A program made the translations under genes and the position numbers. Positions 33,651-43,757 of a DNA stretch of 64,000 nucleotides are shown here, piece by piece; within the stretch, counting starts at the first letter, position 1, and every line of letters starts with the position of its first letter. The notes beneath the pieces are model-generated. The model saw nothing but the letters and a program-made list of their open reading frames with translations, was not told the origin of the DNA and ran no database searches. This DNA is from Bacteriovorax stolpii (lineage in GTDB: Bacteria; Bdellovibrionota; Bacteriovoracia; Bacteriovoracales; Bacteriovoracaceae): the NCBI GenBank assembly GCA_945883845.1, contig CAMCYI010000016.1, positions 1 through 64,000 on the forward strand, written 5' to 3'.

Positions 33651-36600
33651 TTAACGAGGGCAAATATCTCCGTACGAACATTGAGCGCAATGCTCAGTCT
33701 TGATCTTCCACGGTTGATTCTGATCCTTCCATAAATCGAACAATTCAGGTTTGATAGTATCGAAAGTGATACTAACAGCGAGAACTTCCTTCTGATCGAC
33801 GAAGCAAAGTTTGAGATCGATGGATTTTTTAGTATCCACAAGGCCTAGCTGATAAAGAGCATATGCGTACACTTTCAACTGAATCCAATAGTGGCCCAAT
33901 GCTGTCGGAGTAATTTTGCCGGTTTTAAAATCCCAGATTTCCGCCGTTAGAGAATCTTTTTTCGGAAGTAGATAAAGATCGGGAATACCGGAGATCATGA
34001 AATTGAAAAATTTAAACTTCAGTGGTTGCTCCGCAATTAAGTGATAATCCGCTGCGAGAGGTTTTAAGGAATTCAGCGCCCACTCGATGGGAGCACGATG
34101 TTCACTGTCGAATGCCTCTCTGGGAACAATGAAATTTCTCTCAATACCGGTGGCAATATGAGCGTGAATCAAAGTTCCACGTTCAGATGCTGATATCGCC
34201 CTTATCTCATCCGTATCATTAAGGACTTCCCTGATAAAAGATGGCTTGCCTGTTGGAGTGAGCTTCAGGACGTTTTCCAGATAAAATTTTCGGGGACAAT
34301 CGATAAGAGAATTCAAGCGTGTCACACTGAGCTCGGCCATGATGGCAAGTTCAGAAGACTCTCCTCTTCTCGGAACGATTCCAACCGTGTCGTGAAAATA
34401 AAGCGGAAGATCAGGACTTTTCTCAGGTGGTGCAAGCTCTCTCCCCTCTTCAGGAGGTGAAACTTTCAATGCTTTTAAGACATCTGCATCGCGGGTGGAA
34501 TTAATCCAAAGTGTGAGACCACAGGTCCAGCTGTTTTTGTGAACTTTGTAGCGTTCAGCGATGTTTGAGAATTCTATCCAAATAAGTTTTTGCTTTGCTC
34601 TTGTAGCAGCAACATAAAAAAGTCTTTTTGATTCAGAGAAATTCTTAAACCCGGAAAGGGTGCTTTCTAGAAAATAGTGTGGAGATTTGATCTTCTTCCG
34701 ATTCGCGAGGTCCTGATACCAGTAAAAACTCGCCGGATGCTTTCCAAATAATTCCGACTCCGATTTATCTCTGCCATTTGTATAGATACCGGCAAGATAA
34801 ACAGTATCAAACTCAAGTCCTTTGGATGCATGGGCAGACATGAGCTGGACACGATGGGCATTTTTACCGAAGCGGAAATCAAGTCTGATTTCCCCACTGC
34901 TTCCGCGATCAATTTGCTGAAGAATATGTTCCTGATCCTGATAGTAAAGATCACTGAGGGTACTGATCACACCGAGGTTGAGATCAGCATTCTCATTGGT
35001 AATTTTGATTCTTGAGAGGAATTTCCGGAAGGCTTCGACAAGTCCCCAATAGCGAATGTCGTGATCGAAAGATTTCAAATTTTCAACTGTCGGTGCTGTC
35101 GGAATACGTAAAATTTCAAGATAACGGGCAAACATAAAAAGTGGCCATCGGTCGCGTGTCTTATCATCAGTATCAAACTGACGCTTGAGAAGAATAAGAA
35201 ACATGCCGACGATTGGATCATCCTTGAGGTCAATTTTATACTGGGCCGTAAAACCGATATTTCGCTGAATGAGTTCGCGAATCAGATCCTTCGTCGGTTT
35301 CAGTTTCCGATAAAGGATAGTACATGTGCGATCAGGAAAATTTGCCCGTTCGGTCTGGATAGAATCAGCAATTGCCTGAGCTTCTTCGAAATCAATCGCA
35401 TCGGCCCTGAGAGCTTCATCTTCTTCGTCACTCAGAGTGGGTAACATTCTGGAAATCACTTCGATCTCACCCGGCTGCGCATGGGTGACTTCGACCGGGA
35501 TATTCTGGTCTTCAGCTTCCACGGTAAATGGATCCAGATTTTCATAGGAAATGCCGGCAGGAAGGATCGTTCGAAAAAGAGAATTATTAAATCTGATCAC
35601 AGATGGGAGCGAGCGATAATTATTGGCAAGTGTCCTGGTAACCGGAATCTGGAGGGCGCAATTCTGGAAAACAGAAAGTTCCCCACCACGGAAACCATAG
35701 ATCGCCTGTTTGGGATCTCCTACACAGAATAGCTTTTTGTAATCACCTCCCATGAGATCCGAAATTATCTTGAACTGAAGAGAAGAAGTATCCTGAAACT
35801 CATCGACGATGAAATAAGAGAAAATTTTCTGGATGCGCTGTCTGATTGCTGTATCCTCGAGCCCCAGGGCGACATGGTATTCAATATCACCGAAAGTCAT
35901 ACCCTGGTTGGGATCGAGTCCGTGATCAATATGGTTAAAGATATCCAGGCACACATTGATCCATGGAAGAATTTTATCGCTGAAATTTTGCTCGTAAGGA
36001 GTGATTACTTCAACCCAACCGGTCTTTTTGGAATCACCGGTCGACCACGCCCGTAGAGTCTGGGCACCTTCGAGAGCAGCTTCATGTTGTGGAGTTTTTG
36101 TTTTGGCAGCCTCGCCACGCAATGAACTGATATTGCAAAAAATCTGATCGTAAATGGCGAGCTTCTCCACGGTATCCACAACCAGAAGTCCGGTAGCCTG
36201 AAGGATCCCTATATTCTTTTCAAAAGCACTACGGTCTTTATCTGAACGAAGCTCAAGTTCACCGATGGCCATCAGCGCTTTATCAATGCCACTGAGGTAA
36301 AAAGATTCCTGCAGAACTTTGCCGAGATGAGCAGGTGATGCATCCTGTGCCTTGAATTTTTTCCAGACGAGACGAAGGCCGGGGTCTGCAAAAACATCAC
36401 TAAAATTCTCAAGGAGCTTTTGTTTTTCTCGAATGACGATTTCGTGAAGTTCACGAGGCAACGTAGCTGAACGATGTTCGTACCAGCTTTCGAAAAGATT
36501 TTTTACCTGATCCAGGCGTTCGGCTTCGAAAATAACTTCGGCTTCAGTGGAAAGATGAGGAAAATACCCGGCAGTAATGAGTTTACGGCAGAATCCATCA

Positions 36601-36968
36601 ATCGTTGTAACAGTCAGATGAGGGAGAGCTTCAAGTGATTCTTTCCAGAGTTTTTGTTCAGGAGATTCGAGGAGAGAAAGACGAATGAATTCCTCAGTCA
36701 GGCGAATGCTCATCTCGCCGGCCGCTTTTTTTGTAAAGGTCATCATGACAATGCGGGAATATTTCTGACGAATCAGTTCTTCAAATCCCACGACCGTAGA
36801 TTTTGCAGCTTCTGTCATAGCTTCAAGAGTGAGGTGAAGAATATGCTGTACCAGAACAAATGTTTTTCCTGAACCAGCACCGGCCTTAAGCAGGACACCT
36901 CCGGAATGATGAATGGCAAGCTGTTGTTCAGCATTGGCTTTAGACAAGAGGCCCCCTTGGGCACACAT
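33651..36968 (-). CDS. addA: AddA-type UvrD/RecB-family helicase-nuclease with iron-sulfur motif
   Basis: 1105 residues. SF1A helicase motifs: Walker A LKAGAGSGKTFVL (near residue 30), Walker B FIVDEFQDTSS, motif III GDPKQAIYGFRGG, motif V MSAHASKGLEF and motif VI VAATRAKQKL. A PD-(D/E)xK nuclease follows (GTLIHAH, IWDFKTGK). A Cys in LIDCPRKFYLEN together with CAQCSYGDIC at the extreme C-terminus gives the four-cysteine Fe-S staple normally described in AddB. With the next gene it should process double-strand ends for recombination. The start overlaps addB by 29 bp. Confidence 0.9.
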   Translation of the reverse strand: MCAQGGLLSKANAEQQLAIHHSGGVLLKAGAGSGKTFVLVQHILHLTLEAMTEAAKSTVVGFEELIRQKYSRIVMMTFTKKAAGEMSIRLTEEFIRLSLLESPEQKLWKESLEALPHLTVTTIDGFCRKLITAGYFPHLSTEAEVIFEAERLDQVKNLFESWYEHRSATLPRELHEIVIREKQKLLENFSDVFADPGLRLVWKKFKAQDASPAHLGKVLQESFYLSGIDKALMAIGELELRSDKDRSAFEKNIGILQATGLLVVDTVEKLAIYDQIFCNISSLRGEAAKTKTPQHEAALEGAQTLRAWSTGDSKKTGWVEVITPYEQNFSDKILPWINVCLDIFNHIDHGLDPNQGMTFGDIEYHVALGLEDTAIRQRIQKIFSYFIVDEFQDTSSLQFKIISDLMGGDYKKLFCVGDPKQAIYGFRGGELSVFQNCALQIPVTRTLANNYRSLPSVIRFNNSLFRTILPAGISYENLDPFTVEAEDQNIPVEVTHAQPGEIEVISRMLPTLSDEEDEALRADAIDFEEAQAIADSIQTERANFPDRTCTILYRKLKPTKDLIRELIQRNIGFTAQYKIDLKDDPIVGMFLILLKRQFDTDDKTRDRWPLFMFARYLEILRIPTAPTVENLKSFDHDIRYWGLVEAFRKFLSRIKITNENADLNLGVISTLSDLYYQDQEHILQQIDRGSSGEIRLDFRFGKNAHRVQLMSAHASKGLEFDTVYLAGIYTNGRDKSESELFGKHPASFYWYQDLANRKKIKSPHYFLESTLSGFKNFSESKRLFYVAATRAKQKLIWIEFSNIAERYKVHKNSWTCGLTLWINSTRDADVLKALKVSPPEEGRELAPPEKSPDLPLYFHDTVGIVPRRGESSELAIMAELSVTRLNSLIDCPRKFYLENVLKLTPTGKPSFIREVLNDTDEIRAISASERGTLIHAHIATGIERNFIVPREAFDSEHRAPIEWALNSLKPLAADYHLIAEQPLKFKFFNFMISGIPDLYLLPKKDSLTAEIWDFKTGKITPTALGHYWIQLKVYAYALYQLGLVDTKKSIDLKLCFVDQKEVLAVSITFDTIKPELFDLWKDQNQPWKIKTEHCAQCSYGDICPR

Positions 36969-39309
36969 TGATCATGGTGCAATACTTACAACCGTTAACA
37001 GGTTCAGCTTTAAATGTCCGGTCTTCCTTGATCGATTTCATGAGTTCCTGAATCTTGGTCCAGGCGAGATCGATTTTTTCAGAGAAAGAATCCTTGAACA
37101 GAGCAGCCGCTCCAACTTTTTTGCTTTTCAATAGTTTTACAAGATCTTCATCCGAACTCAGAAGATTGGACTTCGATGAATCATCCAGAACTACATACCC
37201 GATCACCACCGTCTTCGACGCAAAATCCTTGATGCTCAATCTCGCCGCCAGAGAATACACCCAGAGTTGAAGGCTCTCAAAGCTCTCCACTTTTGTATTT
37301 GTCGAAGCTGACTCCTTGCTGGATTTGAAATCAAGAAGGAATAAATAATCCCCGCTGACACCAAGACAGTCCATACTCCCACGGAGTGGAAAGTTTTCAT
37401 CGCCCAGGAACTTCTCTTCAATAATCCATTTAAACTTCATCTCAAGGGCGTCCTCAATTTGCCCTAAAAATCCAATCCCGTTTCGCGCACGATGAGTGAA
37501 AGTCAATTTCCTGTGATTGAAAACATCAACGGGAAGAACGAGATTTTCCGTTTTCAAATGCTGGGTAAAAATATCATGAGTGAGTTTTTCCAGATCATCC
37601 GGGCCGAGGCCATGACGATGATACTCTTCAATGATTTTATGTATCAGAGTTCCGGAAATTTTCTGGTCAATATCGTTTTCAAGTTCAATCTGCGGTTCAA
37701 GCTTTTCGACAAACGAATAGTAAAATTTTCTCGGACAATCGACGTAAGACTGCAGCCTGCTTGCAGAAAAGCCACCTTCATAGGCAACAATGGCCTGCGT
37801 GGCAAATGGGTCCATGATTTTCCTGATCGCGCGATCAAGTTCTTTGCCATCTGGTTCAAGAGAAATATTGGTGAACATTCGCTTCCAGACCAGACTATGT
37901 TTCAAAACAGCTTCAGGCATTAACACTTTGACGTTACACTCAGAAAAGAGATTCTCAAACTCCCACTGCTTAAAGCCCAGGTCGAGATCATTTCTCTTCA
38001 AAGGGCCAAGAGCACCAAGATGCTTCTGGATACTCTCTGTATAATTCTGACCAAGAGACTGGATCTCCTGAAAACGATCATCAATGCAAAGATAAACAGG
38101 CCTGTTGCGATCAATATCTTCAAGAGTAGACATGTCCTTGAGTTCAATTAATTCCTGTTCACTGGACAGAGGAACATAGGAAGTTCTTGGCTGATTCAGA
38201 AGGACAACGTCACGCAAGAGCTTCACGGAAAATGGATCCATCGGAAATGCTTCATCAGTGAGTTCCCGGAGACCCTGGAATGCTTCTTCAAAGAGCTGAA
38301 TGGCCTTCAGCATTTTAAAAGGCATTTTTCTTTTGAGTGAAGTCGCGAGTAAATGAACTTTTTGTGAAGCAAGGAATACCGGCAGCTCTGCCGGAGATTC
38401 GTTAAGGATAAGTGTCGTGAGCTCTTCGATTTCTGTGGAAACAAGCTCATGAGGGATTTTAAAATTCACCTGGGAAGACGGGATAATATCCATGTGCTCA
38501 GGTCCGAGTTTCGCTACTCCAAGGATGACCTGCATGTTTTGTTGAAGCTCGGATTGAAGCCAGAGTGAAACTTCCCTGGAGTTAATTTTTGTCCATTCAC
38601 CTTTCGGATGAACGGGAATCATCTCAAGCTCTTTGGATGTCACGTTGCTATCCTGTAGCCAGTGAACCCAGTCAGAACGTTTTAATTTATCTTTCAAAGA
38701 TAACGGAAATGGAATAATGACTGTGTATCTGATCGCCAGCGCCTTCAATAAGTCGACCTGTTGCCCGTTTAAATGCTGGAATCCCCAGAAAACGAAATTC
38801 TTTTTCAACTCATCAATCTCATCGCCTCCCCGAAGGGCCTCGGCAATCTGGTGATAAGTGGAATGTTCATCACTGTAACCAAGACTCTCAAGCAGTTGCC
38901 AGAATTTCAAAGTGACTTCGCGGATCTCTTCAGGTTGTTCATCCAGGACTTGCGAAAGTACTTCATGATTCAGCGTAAAACTTCTGAGATCTGAAAATAA
39001 ATTGTAGGCCTGAATAAATTGTTCATAGCCTAGTGTGGGAAAGAATTTTGATTTAAGAAATCCAAAAATGATTAAGAGATCAGCTTTACGCTTAAAACGG
39101 GGTTTTTCTTCTTCGGTCCAAAGTGCGTTGAGAAGTTGAGTGGTAAAATTATTGATCGTAATGACATCAGGATTGTCGCTACTTCTTAACTGTGCTCGCA
39201 GTGAGTCTGCCTTGGCCGGACTTGGGGCGATGAACACTGTTTGACCAGGCACGGAAGCGAGTTCGCTCCAGAGCTGGGCCTTGCGGGAGAAATAAACAAT
39301 CTGCATCAT
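36940..39309 (-). CDS. addB: AddB-type nuclease subunit with iron-sulfur staple
   Basis: 789 residues, shorter than Bacillus AddB (about 1160). The N-terminal half (FIAPSPAKADSLRAQLR onward) resembles the inactivated helicase part and has no Walker A motif. The C-terminal PD-(D/E)xK domain has GTLIHKIIEEYH, LFLLDFKSSK and the Fe-S staple: one Cys in SYVDCPRKFYYS and CKYCTMINVCPRG. It partners the AddA-type gene in double-strand break processing. It is the first gene of the pair and is divergent from hslO. Confidence 0.85.
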   Translation of the reverse strand: MMQIVYFSRKAQLWSELASVPGQTVFIAPSPAKADSLRAQLRSSDNPDVITINNFTTQLLNALWTEEEKPRFKRKADLLIIFGFLKSKFFPTLGYEQFIQAYNLFSDLRSFTLNHEVLSQVLDEQPEEIREVTLKFWQLLESLGYSDEHSTYHQIAEALRGGDEIDELKKNFVFWGFQHLNGQQVDLLKALAIRYTVIIPFPLSLKDKLKRSDWVHWLQDSNVTSKELEMIPVHPKGEWTKINSREVSLWLQSELQQNMQVILGVAKLGPEHMDIIPSSQVNFKIPHELVSTEIEELTTLILNESPAELPVFLASQKVHLLATSLKRKMPFKMLKAIQLFEEAFQGLRELTDEAFPMDPFSVKLLRDVVLLNQPRTSYVPLSSEQELIELKDMSTLEDIDRNRPVYLCIDDRFQEIQSLGQNYTESIQKHLGALGPLKRNDLDLGFKQWEFENLFSECNVKVLMPEAVLKHSLVWKRMFTNISLEPDGKELDRAIRKIMDPFATQAIVAYEGGFSASRLQSYVDCPRKFYYSFVEKLEPQIELENDIDQKISGTLIHKIIEEYHRHGLGPDDLEKLTHDIFTQHLKTENLVLPVDVFNHRKLTFTHRARNGIGFLGQIEDALEMKFKWIIEEKFLGDENFPLRGSMDCLGVSGDYLFLLDFKSSKESASTNTKVESFESLQLWVYSLAARLSIKDFASKTVVIGYVVLDDSSKSNLLSSDEDLVKLLKSKKVGAAALFKDSFSEKIDLAWTKIQELMKSIKEDRTFKAEPVNGCKYCTMINVCPRGPLV

Positions 39310-39343
39310 AGAGACACGATTTTAACCCGAAGGCGGAGAAAAA

Positions 39344-39372
39344 TTAACAAAAAACGCGGGACAGGTTATAAA
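39344..39372 (+). promoter_or_regulatory. Sigma-70-type promoter of hslO
   Basis: TTAACA (39344-39349), 17 bp spacer, TATAAA (39367-39372), then the ribosome site AAGGAGG just before the hslO ATG at 39398. Confidence 0.6.
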
Positions 39373-39397
39373 ATATGGAACTTTCCAAGGAGGCTCA

Positions 39398-40225
39398 ATG
39401 CTTGCAGTCAGCCGACTCTATAGCTTTCTCGATCATAAAAACGGCTTCAACGTAAACTTTCTTGAAGGTCAAAAGTTTATCCATGACCTGGTTCTCCTTC
39501 ATCCGATGCAGGGAACTGGTTTTGCGTACTTCAGAGACACCGTTCTCGGTCTCATGCCCATGATTTTCTTTCTGAAACCGGGTGAATCACTGGGACTTTA
39601 TCTGGATTCTGACGAACCGTATTTCCGTTTTAAGATTGAAACCAATTCAGGTGGTCACACCAGAACACTCCTGATTCCGGAAGAATTCAATTCTTTCCCG
39701 ATGAAAATCAGCGGTCAGGTCAGAGTTTCAAAAATGTATTCCAATAATTCCGCGCCCTATACTTCAATGCTCGAACTGAAAGAAGTCGCTTCCCGTGATG
39801 TGATCAACAAGATTCTCGCTGAATCATATCAGACGGATTCTGAAGTCATTGTGGCCGAAATTGCAGATCAATCAGTGATGGTCACTCGGCTTCCTCCATT
39901 GAATTCAAAATCAACTCTCGTTGAAACTCCGGCGAGAAAAGAATACATCAAAAAACAAAGTCACTTTTTTCACGAAGTTTTCGAGACAGCTACCGATGAC
40001 ATTGAAAAGATTGTTAAACTTTTTGAAGATCGGGGTCTTGCCTATCTCGGAAGTCGGCAGATTTCTTTCTTTTGTCCCTGTAGTCACGAGAGAATGGTTA
40101 TGAATCTTAAAGGACTGTATTCGGGAGATCAGCAAGAATTATTCTCTGAAAAAGGCGAAGTCGAAATTAAATGTGATTATTGTCGTAAAGTTTACATCAT
40201 CAAAGAAAGCGAGTTGAATCAATGA
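39398..40225 (+). CDS. hslO: Hsp33 redox-regulated chaperone
   Basis: 275 residues. The C-terminal zinc centre has the family pattern: FFCPCSHERM, then KCDYCRKVY about 40 residues later (CxC...CxxC). Oxidation of these cysteines releases zinc and switches on the holdase that protects proteins from hypochlorite or peroxide with heat. The N-terminal domain (GFAYFRDTVLGLMP) is more divergent than in E. coli. A good ribosome site (AAGGAGG) precedes it. It overlaps the next gene by 4 bp. Confidence 0.9.
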   Translation: MLAVSRLYSFLDHKNGFNVNFLEGQKFIHDLVLLHPMQGTGFAYFRDTVLGLMPMIFFLKPGESLGLYLDSDEPYFRFKIETNSGGHTRTLLIPEEFNSFPMKISGQVRVSKMYSNNSAPYTSMLELKEVASRDVINKILAESYQTDSEVIVAEIADQSVMVTRLPPLNSKSTLVETPARKEYIKKQSHFFHEVFETATDDIEKIVKLFEDRGLAYLGSRQISFFCPCSHERMVMNLKGLYSGDQQELFSEKGEVEIKCDYCRKVYIIKESELNQ

Positions 40226-41982
40226 ATATTCAAAAGATCCTGACAATTCTGGCCTTATTGGCCGCCATTGTTTCATGTGCCCATAAAAATGAAAATCCAC
40301 AGAAGTTAAAAGATCTTCTTCAGACTTTCTGGGAGGAAAGAGCACCTTATTACCCACTCGAAGCTACGCAACAAGGTGACAACCGCTTTAACGATCTCCT
40401 GCCGAATGATCAATCGGAAAAGTTTCGCGAAGAGATGAAATTTTTTTTCACGACTTATCTAAAAAAGGCTGAGGCCATTGACCGTGCCGGACTCGATGAT
40501 TCTGACAAGATCAGCCTGGACCTGTTTATCTTTGAAAGAAAAATGAACCTGGAAGATTTTCAACACCCATTCTGGATGATGCCGTTCCAGCAGTTCTGGG
40601 GTTTGCCTTTGACCATGGGTCAACTTGGTTCAGGTGAACAATTCCAGCCATTCAAAACGGAAAAGGATTTCAGGAACTGGATGAAGCGTCTTAAGGGATT
40701 CAAAATCTGGAGCGAATCTGCTATCGATAACTTTCGCATAGGAATGAAAAAGGGAGTTATTCTTCCGAAAATTCTCGTCAACAAAATGATTCCGCAGATG
40801 CGTGATCTCGCCAATAATGACGTGGCCAAGAATGTATTTTTTGGACCGCTTAAAAAATTACCAGCTGATCTCACTGCTGCGAAGAGACAAAAACTTCAGC
40901 AGGACTTTACTGCCGAAATCATGAATACGGTGATCCCGACTTACGCAAAGATGGCAGAATTTCTTGAGAAAGAGTACCTACCTCATGCACGCAATTCACA
41001 TGGAATCGATGGCGTTAATGGCGGTAAAGAGATGTACCGCTACCTTGTACGGGTCTACACAACGACGAACAAAACTCCGGATGAGATTCACGCTCTTGGA
41101 TTAACTGAAGTTGCGCGAATCAGAGGAGAAATGGAGAGAATTAAATCTGAAGTTAGTTTTAAGGGAGATCTCAAGTCTTTCTTCAAACACCTCAACACAG
41201 ATAAGAAGTTCACTCCTTACAAGACTCCGGAAGATGTGCTGAATGCGTTCAGGAAGATTCACCAAACGATCGAGCCAAAGCTTTCCACTCTCTTCGGGAC
41301 ATTTCCAAAATCGCAATTTGAAATCAGACAGACAGAAGAATTCAGGGCAGCTACGGCGAGTGCCGAATACAGTGTAGGTTCACCAGACGGAAAACGCCCC
41401 GGAATTTTTTATGTTCCCATTATAAATGCTGCTCAATTTAATATTACATCCGGTATGGAATCTCTTTTCCTTCATGAAGCAATTCCCGGCCACCATTTTC
41501 AGATCTCTCTGCAGCAAGAAAATATGAAGCTTCCTGAATTCCGCAAATTTGGCTGGTACGGAGCTTACGGTGAAGGATGGGCCCTTTACACGGAATCGTT
41601 AGGGAAAGAACTCGGTCTATACACTAATCCTTATCAGTATATGGGTGCTCTTGGAGATGAGATGCACAGGGCGCTTCGCCTTGTAGTTGATGTTGCCATT
41701 CATACAAAGGGAATGACCCGCGATCAAGCCGTTGCATACATGATGGATAATGAGCAAATTCCTTACGACGCCGCAGTTGCAGAGATTGAAAGATACATGG
41801 CCATTCCAGGCCAGGCGCTTGGATATAAAGTCGGTTCACTGAAAATTCGCGAACTCAGGGAGAAATATCAAAAGAAACAAGGAACGAAATTCAGTATCAG
41901 TCGTTTTCACGATGAAGTATTGAAAGAAGGTTGTTTACCACTCTCAGTTCTGGAAAGTCACATGGATGAAGTTATGAAATAA
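40222..41982 (+). CDS. DUF885-family lipoprotein, probable zinc peptidase
   Basis: 586 residues with a lipoprotein signal and lipobox IVSC (Cys19). The DUF885 signature ESLFLHEAIPGHHFQ has the HExxGHH-like metal site, with a downstream Glu in GEGWALYTESLG. Members are predicted metallocarboxypeptidases of the membrane or periplasm, few characterised. It overlaps hslO by 4 bp, so it may be induced with it, and ends in a strong terminator. Confidence 0.9.
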   Translation: MNIQKILTILALLAAIVSCAHKNENPQKLKDLLQTFWEERAPYYPLEATQQGDNRFNDLLPNDQSEKFREEMKFFFTTYLKKAEAIDRAGLDDSDKISLDLFIFERKMNLEDFQHPFWMMPFQQFWGLPLTMGQLGSGEQFQPFKTEKDFRNWMKRLKGFKIWSESAIDNFRIGMKKGVILPKILVNKMIPQMRDLANNDVAKNVFFGPLKKLPADLTAAKRQKLQQDFTAEIMNTVIPTYAKMAEFLEKEYLPHARNSHGIDGVNGGKEMYRYLVRVYTTTNKTPDEIHALGLTEVARIRGEMERIKSEVSFKGDLKSFFKHLNTDKKFTPYKTPEDVLNAFRKIHQTIEPKLSTLFGTFPKSQFEIRQTEEFRAATASAEYSVGSPDGKRPGIFYVPIINAAQFNITSGMESLFLHEAIPGHHFQISLQQENMKLPEFRKFGWYGAYGEGWALYTESLGKELGLYTNPYQYMGALGDEMHRALRLVVDVAIHTKGMTRDQAVAYMMDNEQIPYDAAVAEIERYMAIPGQALGYKVGSLKIRELREKYQKKQGTKFSISRFHDEVLKEGCLPLSVLESHMDEVMK

Positions 41983-42006
41983 AAAAGGCTCCTTCGGGAG
42001 CCTTTT
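41983..42006. terminator. Bidirectional rho-independent terminator
   Basis: AAAAGGCTCC-TTCG-GGAGCCTTTT, a 10 bp stem with a UUCG tetraloop and T-tracts on both strands, between the convergent DUF885 gene and the 338-residue lipoprotein gene. Confidence 0.95.
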
Positions 42007-42009
42007 TTA

Positions 42010-43026
42010 TTATTTAAATGGATTGATAATCATAAGCTCGTGACCCTGCTGTTTGGGACCACTGAGAATTCTTTCAAAGATCTGATAATCTTCATACATC
42101 CCGCAGAAGTTTTCAGCACGGACACCATTGGCAATGACAAGATTTGTGAGCTTGCTTTTCTTAACTTCAGCATTTTTGAAATTTTTATCAAACTCGTACC
42201 AGTCTTTACCCTGGTTCGGAAGATCAATGTACCTCGAAGACGCTGTCGTCAAGAGAACAAGATGGTCACTGCCATTCTCAGTAAGCTTGTTTGCCACTTC
42301 ATAGGTTTTCTCAATGTCGCTGAGAATTTCCCTTGCCCGTGCAAAATCTTTTTTCTCAAGAGCTTCGAGATAAGAGAAATCCCGGACGATAAAAAGATTT
42401 TTGTGAGAAGCTTTCGAGAAGCGTGAATAGATCGCCCTGAAATCTTCAAATAAACTTGAAGTACAAATTTTTGCTCCACAACTGCGGTCGAAAATCAATT
42501 GGTTGGGTTTTAAAGTGATCGCTTCAGACGATGAGTATGTTTCATCTCCAGCAGTCGGCTGACGTTTGAGCCAAAGATAAAGTGAACTCAAAAATACGAG
42601 CCCTTTCTCACCGCACTGGCTGAGAGAGACAATACTTTGTTCTGGTGTAGCACCTGATTCGAGGATCCCTGTGTTGTATCCATTACCGGAGAGGTAGTTC
42701 CAGATCGGTCTCAGGTTGGCATCTTCACAGGTATTCTTAACGTTTTTCTTGCCGGTAATTTCCGAGATAAATCCGGCCTGAGGTGAAGTTCTTAGTTCGT
42801 AGGAATTATAAGCCCATGTTTTACCGATGCAGATGTTGTCTTCAAAAGAAGTTCTCCTGTCACCGGATTCTGAAAATCGAAGGAGGGCAATATGCTCTTC
42901 TTCAAGGCCTGCGATCTGAAACCAGATAATTCGCGTAGGAAGAACACCAAATTGATGCTTTTTCATATTCAATGTCGTGACCTGCGCGCAGCCCACAATC
43001 AAAAACAAAACGATTAGTTTAATCAT
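42010..43026 (-). CDS. Lipoprotein of unknown function, possible degenerate alkaline-phosphatase fold
   Basis: 338 residues with lipobox IVGC (Cys13). The order of hydrophobic strands (RIIWFQIAGLEEEH near the start, GLVFLSSLYLW in the middle, HLVLLTTASS after a helical stretch with ILSDIEKTYEVANKL) resembles the alkaline phosphatase/sulfatase superfamily, but the metal ligands are not evident. I hold this only as a weak suggestion. The upstream membrane-protein gene overlaps it by 4 bp. Confidence 0.75.
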   Translation of the reverse strand: MIKLIVLFLIVGCAQVTTLNMKKHQFGVLPTRIIWFQIAGLEEEHIALLRFSESGDRRTSFEDNICIGKTWAYNSYELRTSPQAGFISEITGKKNVKNTCEDANLRPIWNYLSGNGYNTGILESGATPEQSIVSLSQCGEKGLVFLSSLYLWLKRQPTAGDETYSSSEAITLKPNQLIFDRSCGAKICTSSLFEDFRAIYSRFSKASHKNLFIVRDFSYLEALEKKDFARAREILSDIEKTYEVANKLTENGSDHLVLLTTASSRYIDLPNQGKDWYEFDKNFKNAEVKKSKLTNLVIANGVRAENFCGMYEDYQIFERILSGPKQQGHELMIINPFK

Positions 43027-43694
43027 CCAACCAGTCCTTTACGGTGGTATTCAAAATCATCTATGAGAGCAGAAATACCTAATGTGTGTTCAAAAATGTA
43101 AAAATAAAAAATGGCAAAAAACAAAAATGCCTGTCCCAGGTTATAGACCCAATACTCATTCATAGTACGACAAAGAGCTGCGAGAAGAAGAAATAAAGTC
43201 ATCTTGATGAAGACGCGTTTCTGATACCGGGCTTTCCCTACTGAAATACTAAGGAATATAGCACCTGCGATAACTGCCAAAGTCATAAAAAGATCAGCTC
43301 TCTGAGGGAAAAATGCAAAACAAATGAGCCCCGCAATGAGGGGAAGACGTGAAATCACTTTCTGCTGCATAAGATTGAACTGACCCGATGTCATCATGGC
43401 CTGGAAAAGCAAGCCGAGACTTCCGCAAACAAGAGGAAGTGCGCGCCACTTTAACCAGATGAGTGGTCCGATAAATCCGAAAGCAGTAGCAGCGTCGAGG
43501 AGCAGAAACGCGCTCATACACATCGAGATAACATAGGATGTGAATCGCGACGGATGGTTCGGTAATCCAAACTGAATGACGAGCTTAAAAAATAGTATGG
43601 TCGAATAGAGGGCGAGGCCTGCATTCACACAAGTGAGGAAAGAACTATGCATCAACCATCCGCTGGAATAAAATAATAATCTGATTATAAACAT
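43023..43694 (-). CDS. Polytopic membrane protein of unknown function
   Basis: 223 residues with about six or seven transmembrane helices (NAGLALYSTILFFKLVIQF, LPLIAGLICFAFF, LFMTLAVIAGAIFLSISVG, AFLFFAIFYFYIF). No family motif recognised. It is coupled to the lipoprotein gene by a 4 bp overlap and divergent from the FeS oxidoreductase operon. A later start at 43652 is possible. Confidence 0.75.
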   Translation of the reverse strand: MFIIRLLFYSSGWLMHSSFLTCVNAGLALYSTILFFKLVIQFGLPNHPSRFTSYVISMCMSAFLLLDAATAFGFIGPLIWLKWRALPLVCGSLGLLFQAMMTSGQFNLMQQKVISRLPLIAGLICFAFFPQRADLFMTLAVIAGAIFLSISVGKARYQKRVFIKMTLFLLLAALCRTMNEYWVYNLGQAFLFFAIFYFYIFEHTLGISALIDDFEYHRKGLVG

Positions 43695-43757
43695 TTTCGA
43701 TTAAATGTCCTAAGGCATTTACGTTGAAATGATACGCCGCAAAGTGTAGGGGGATGA

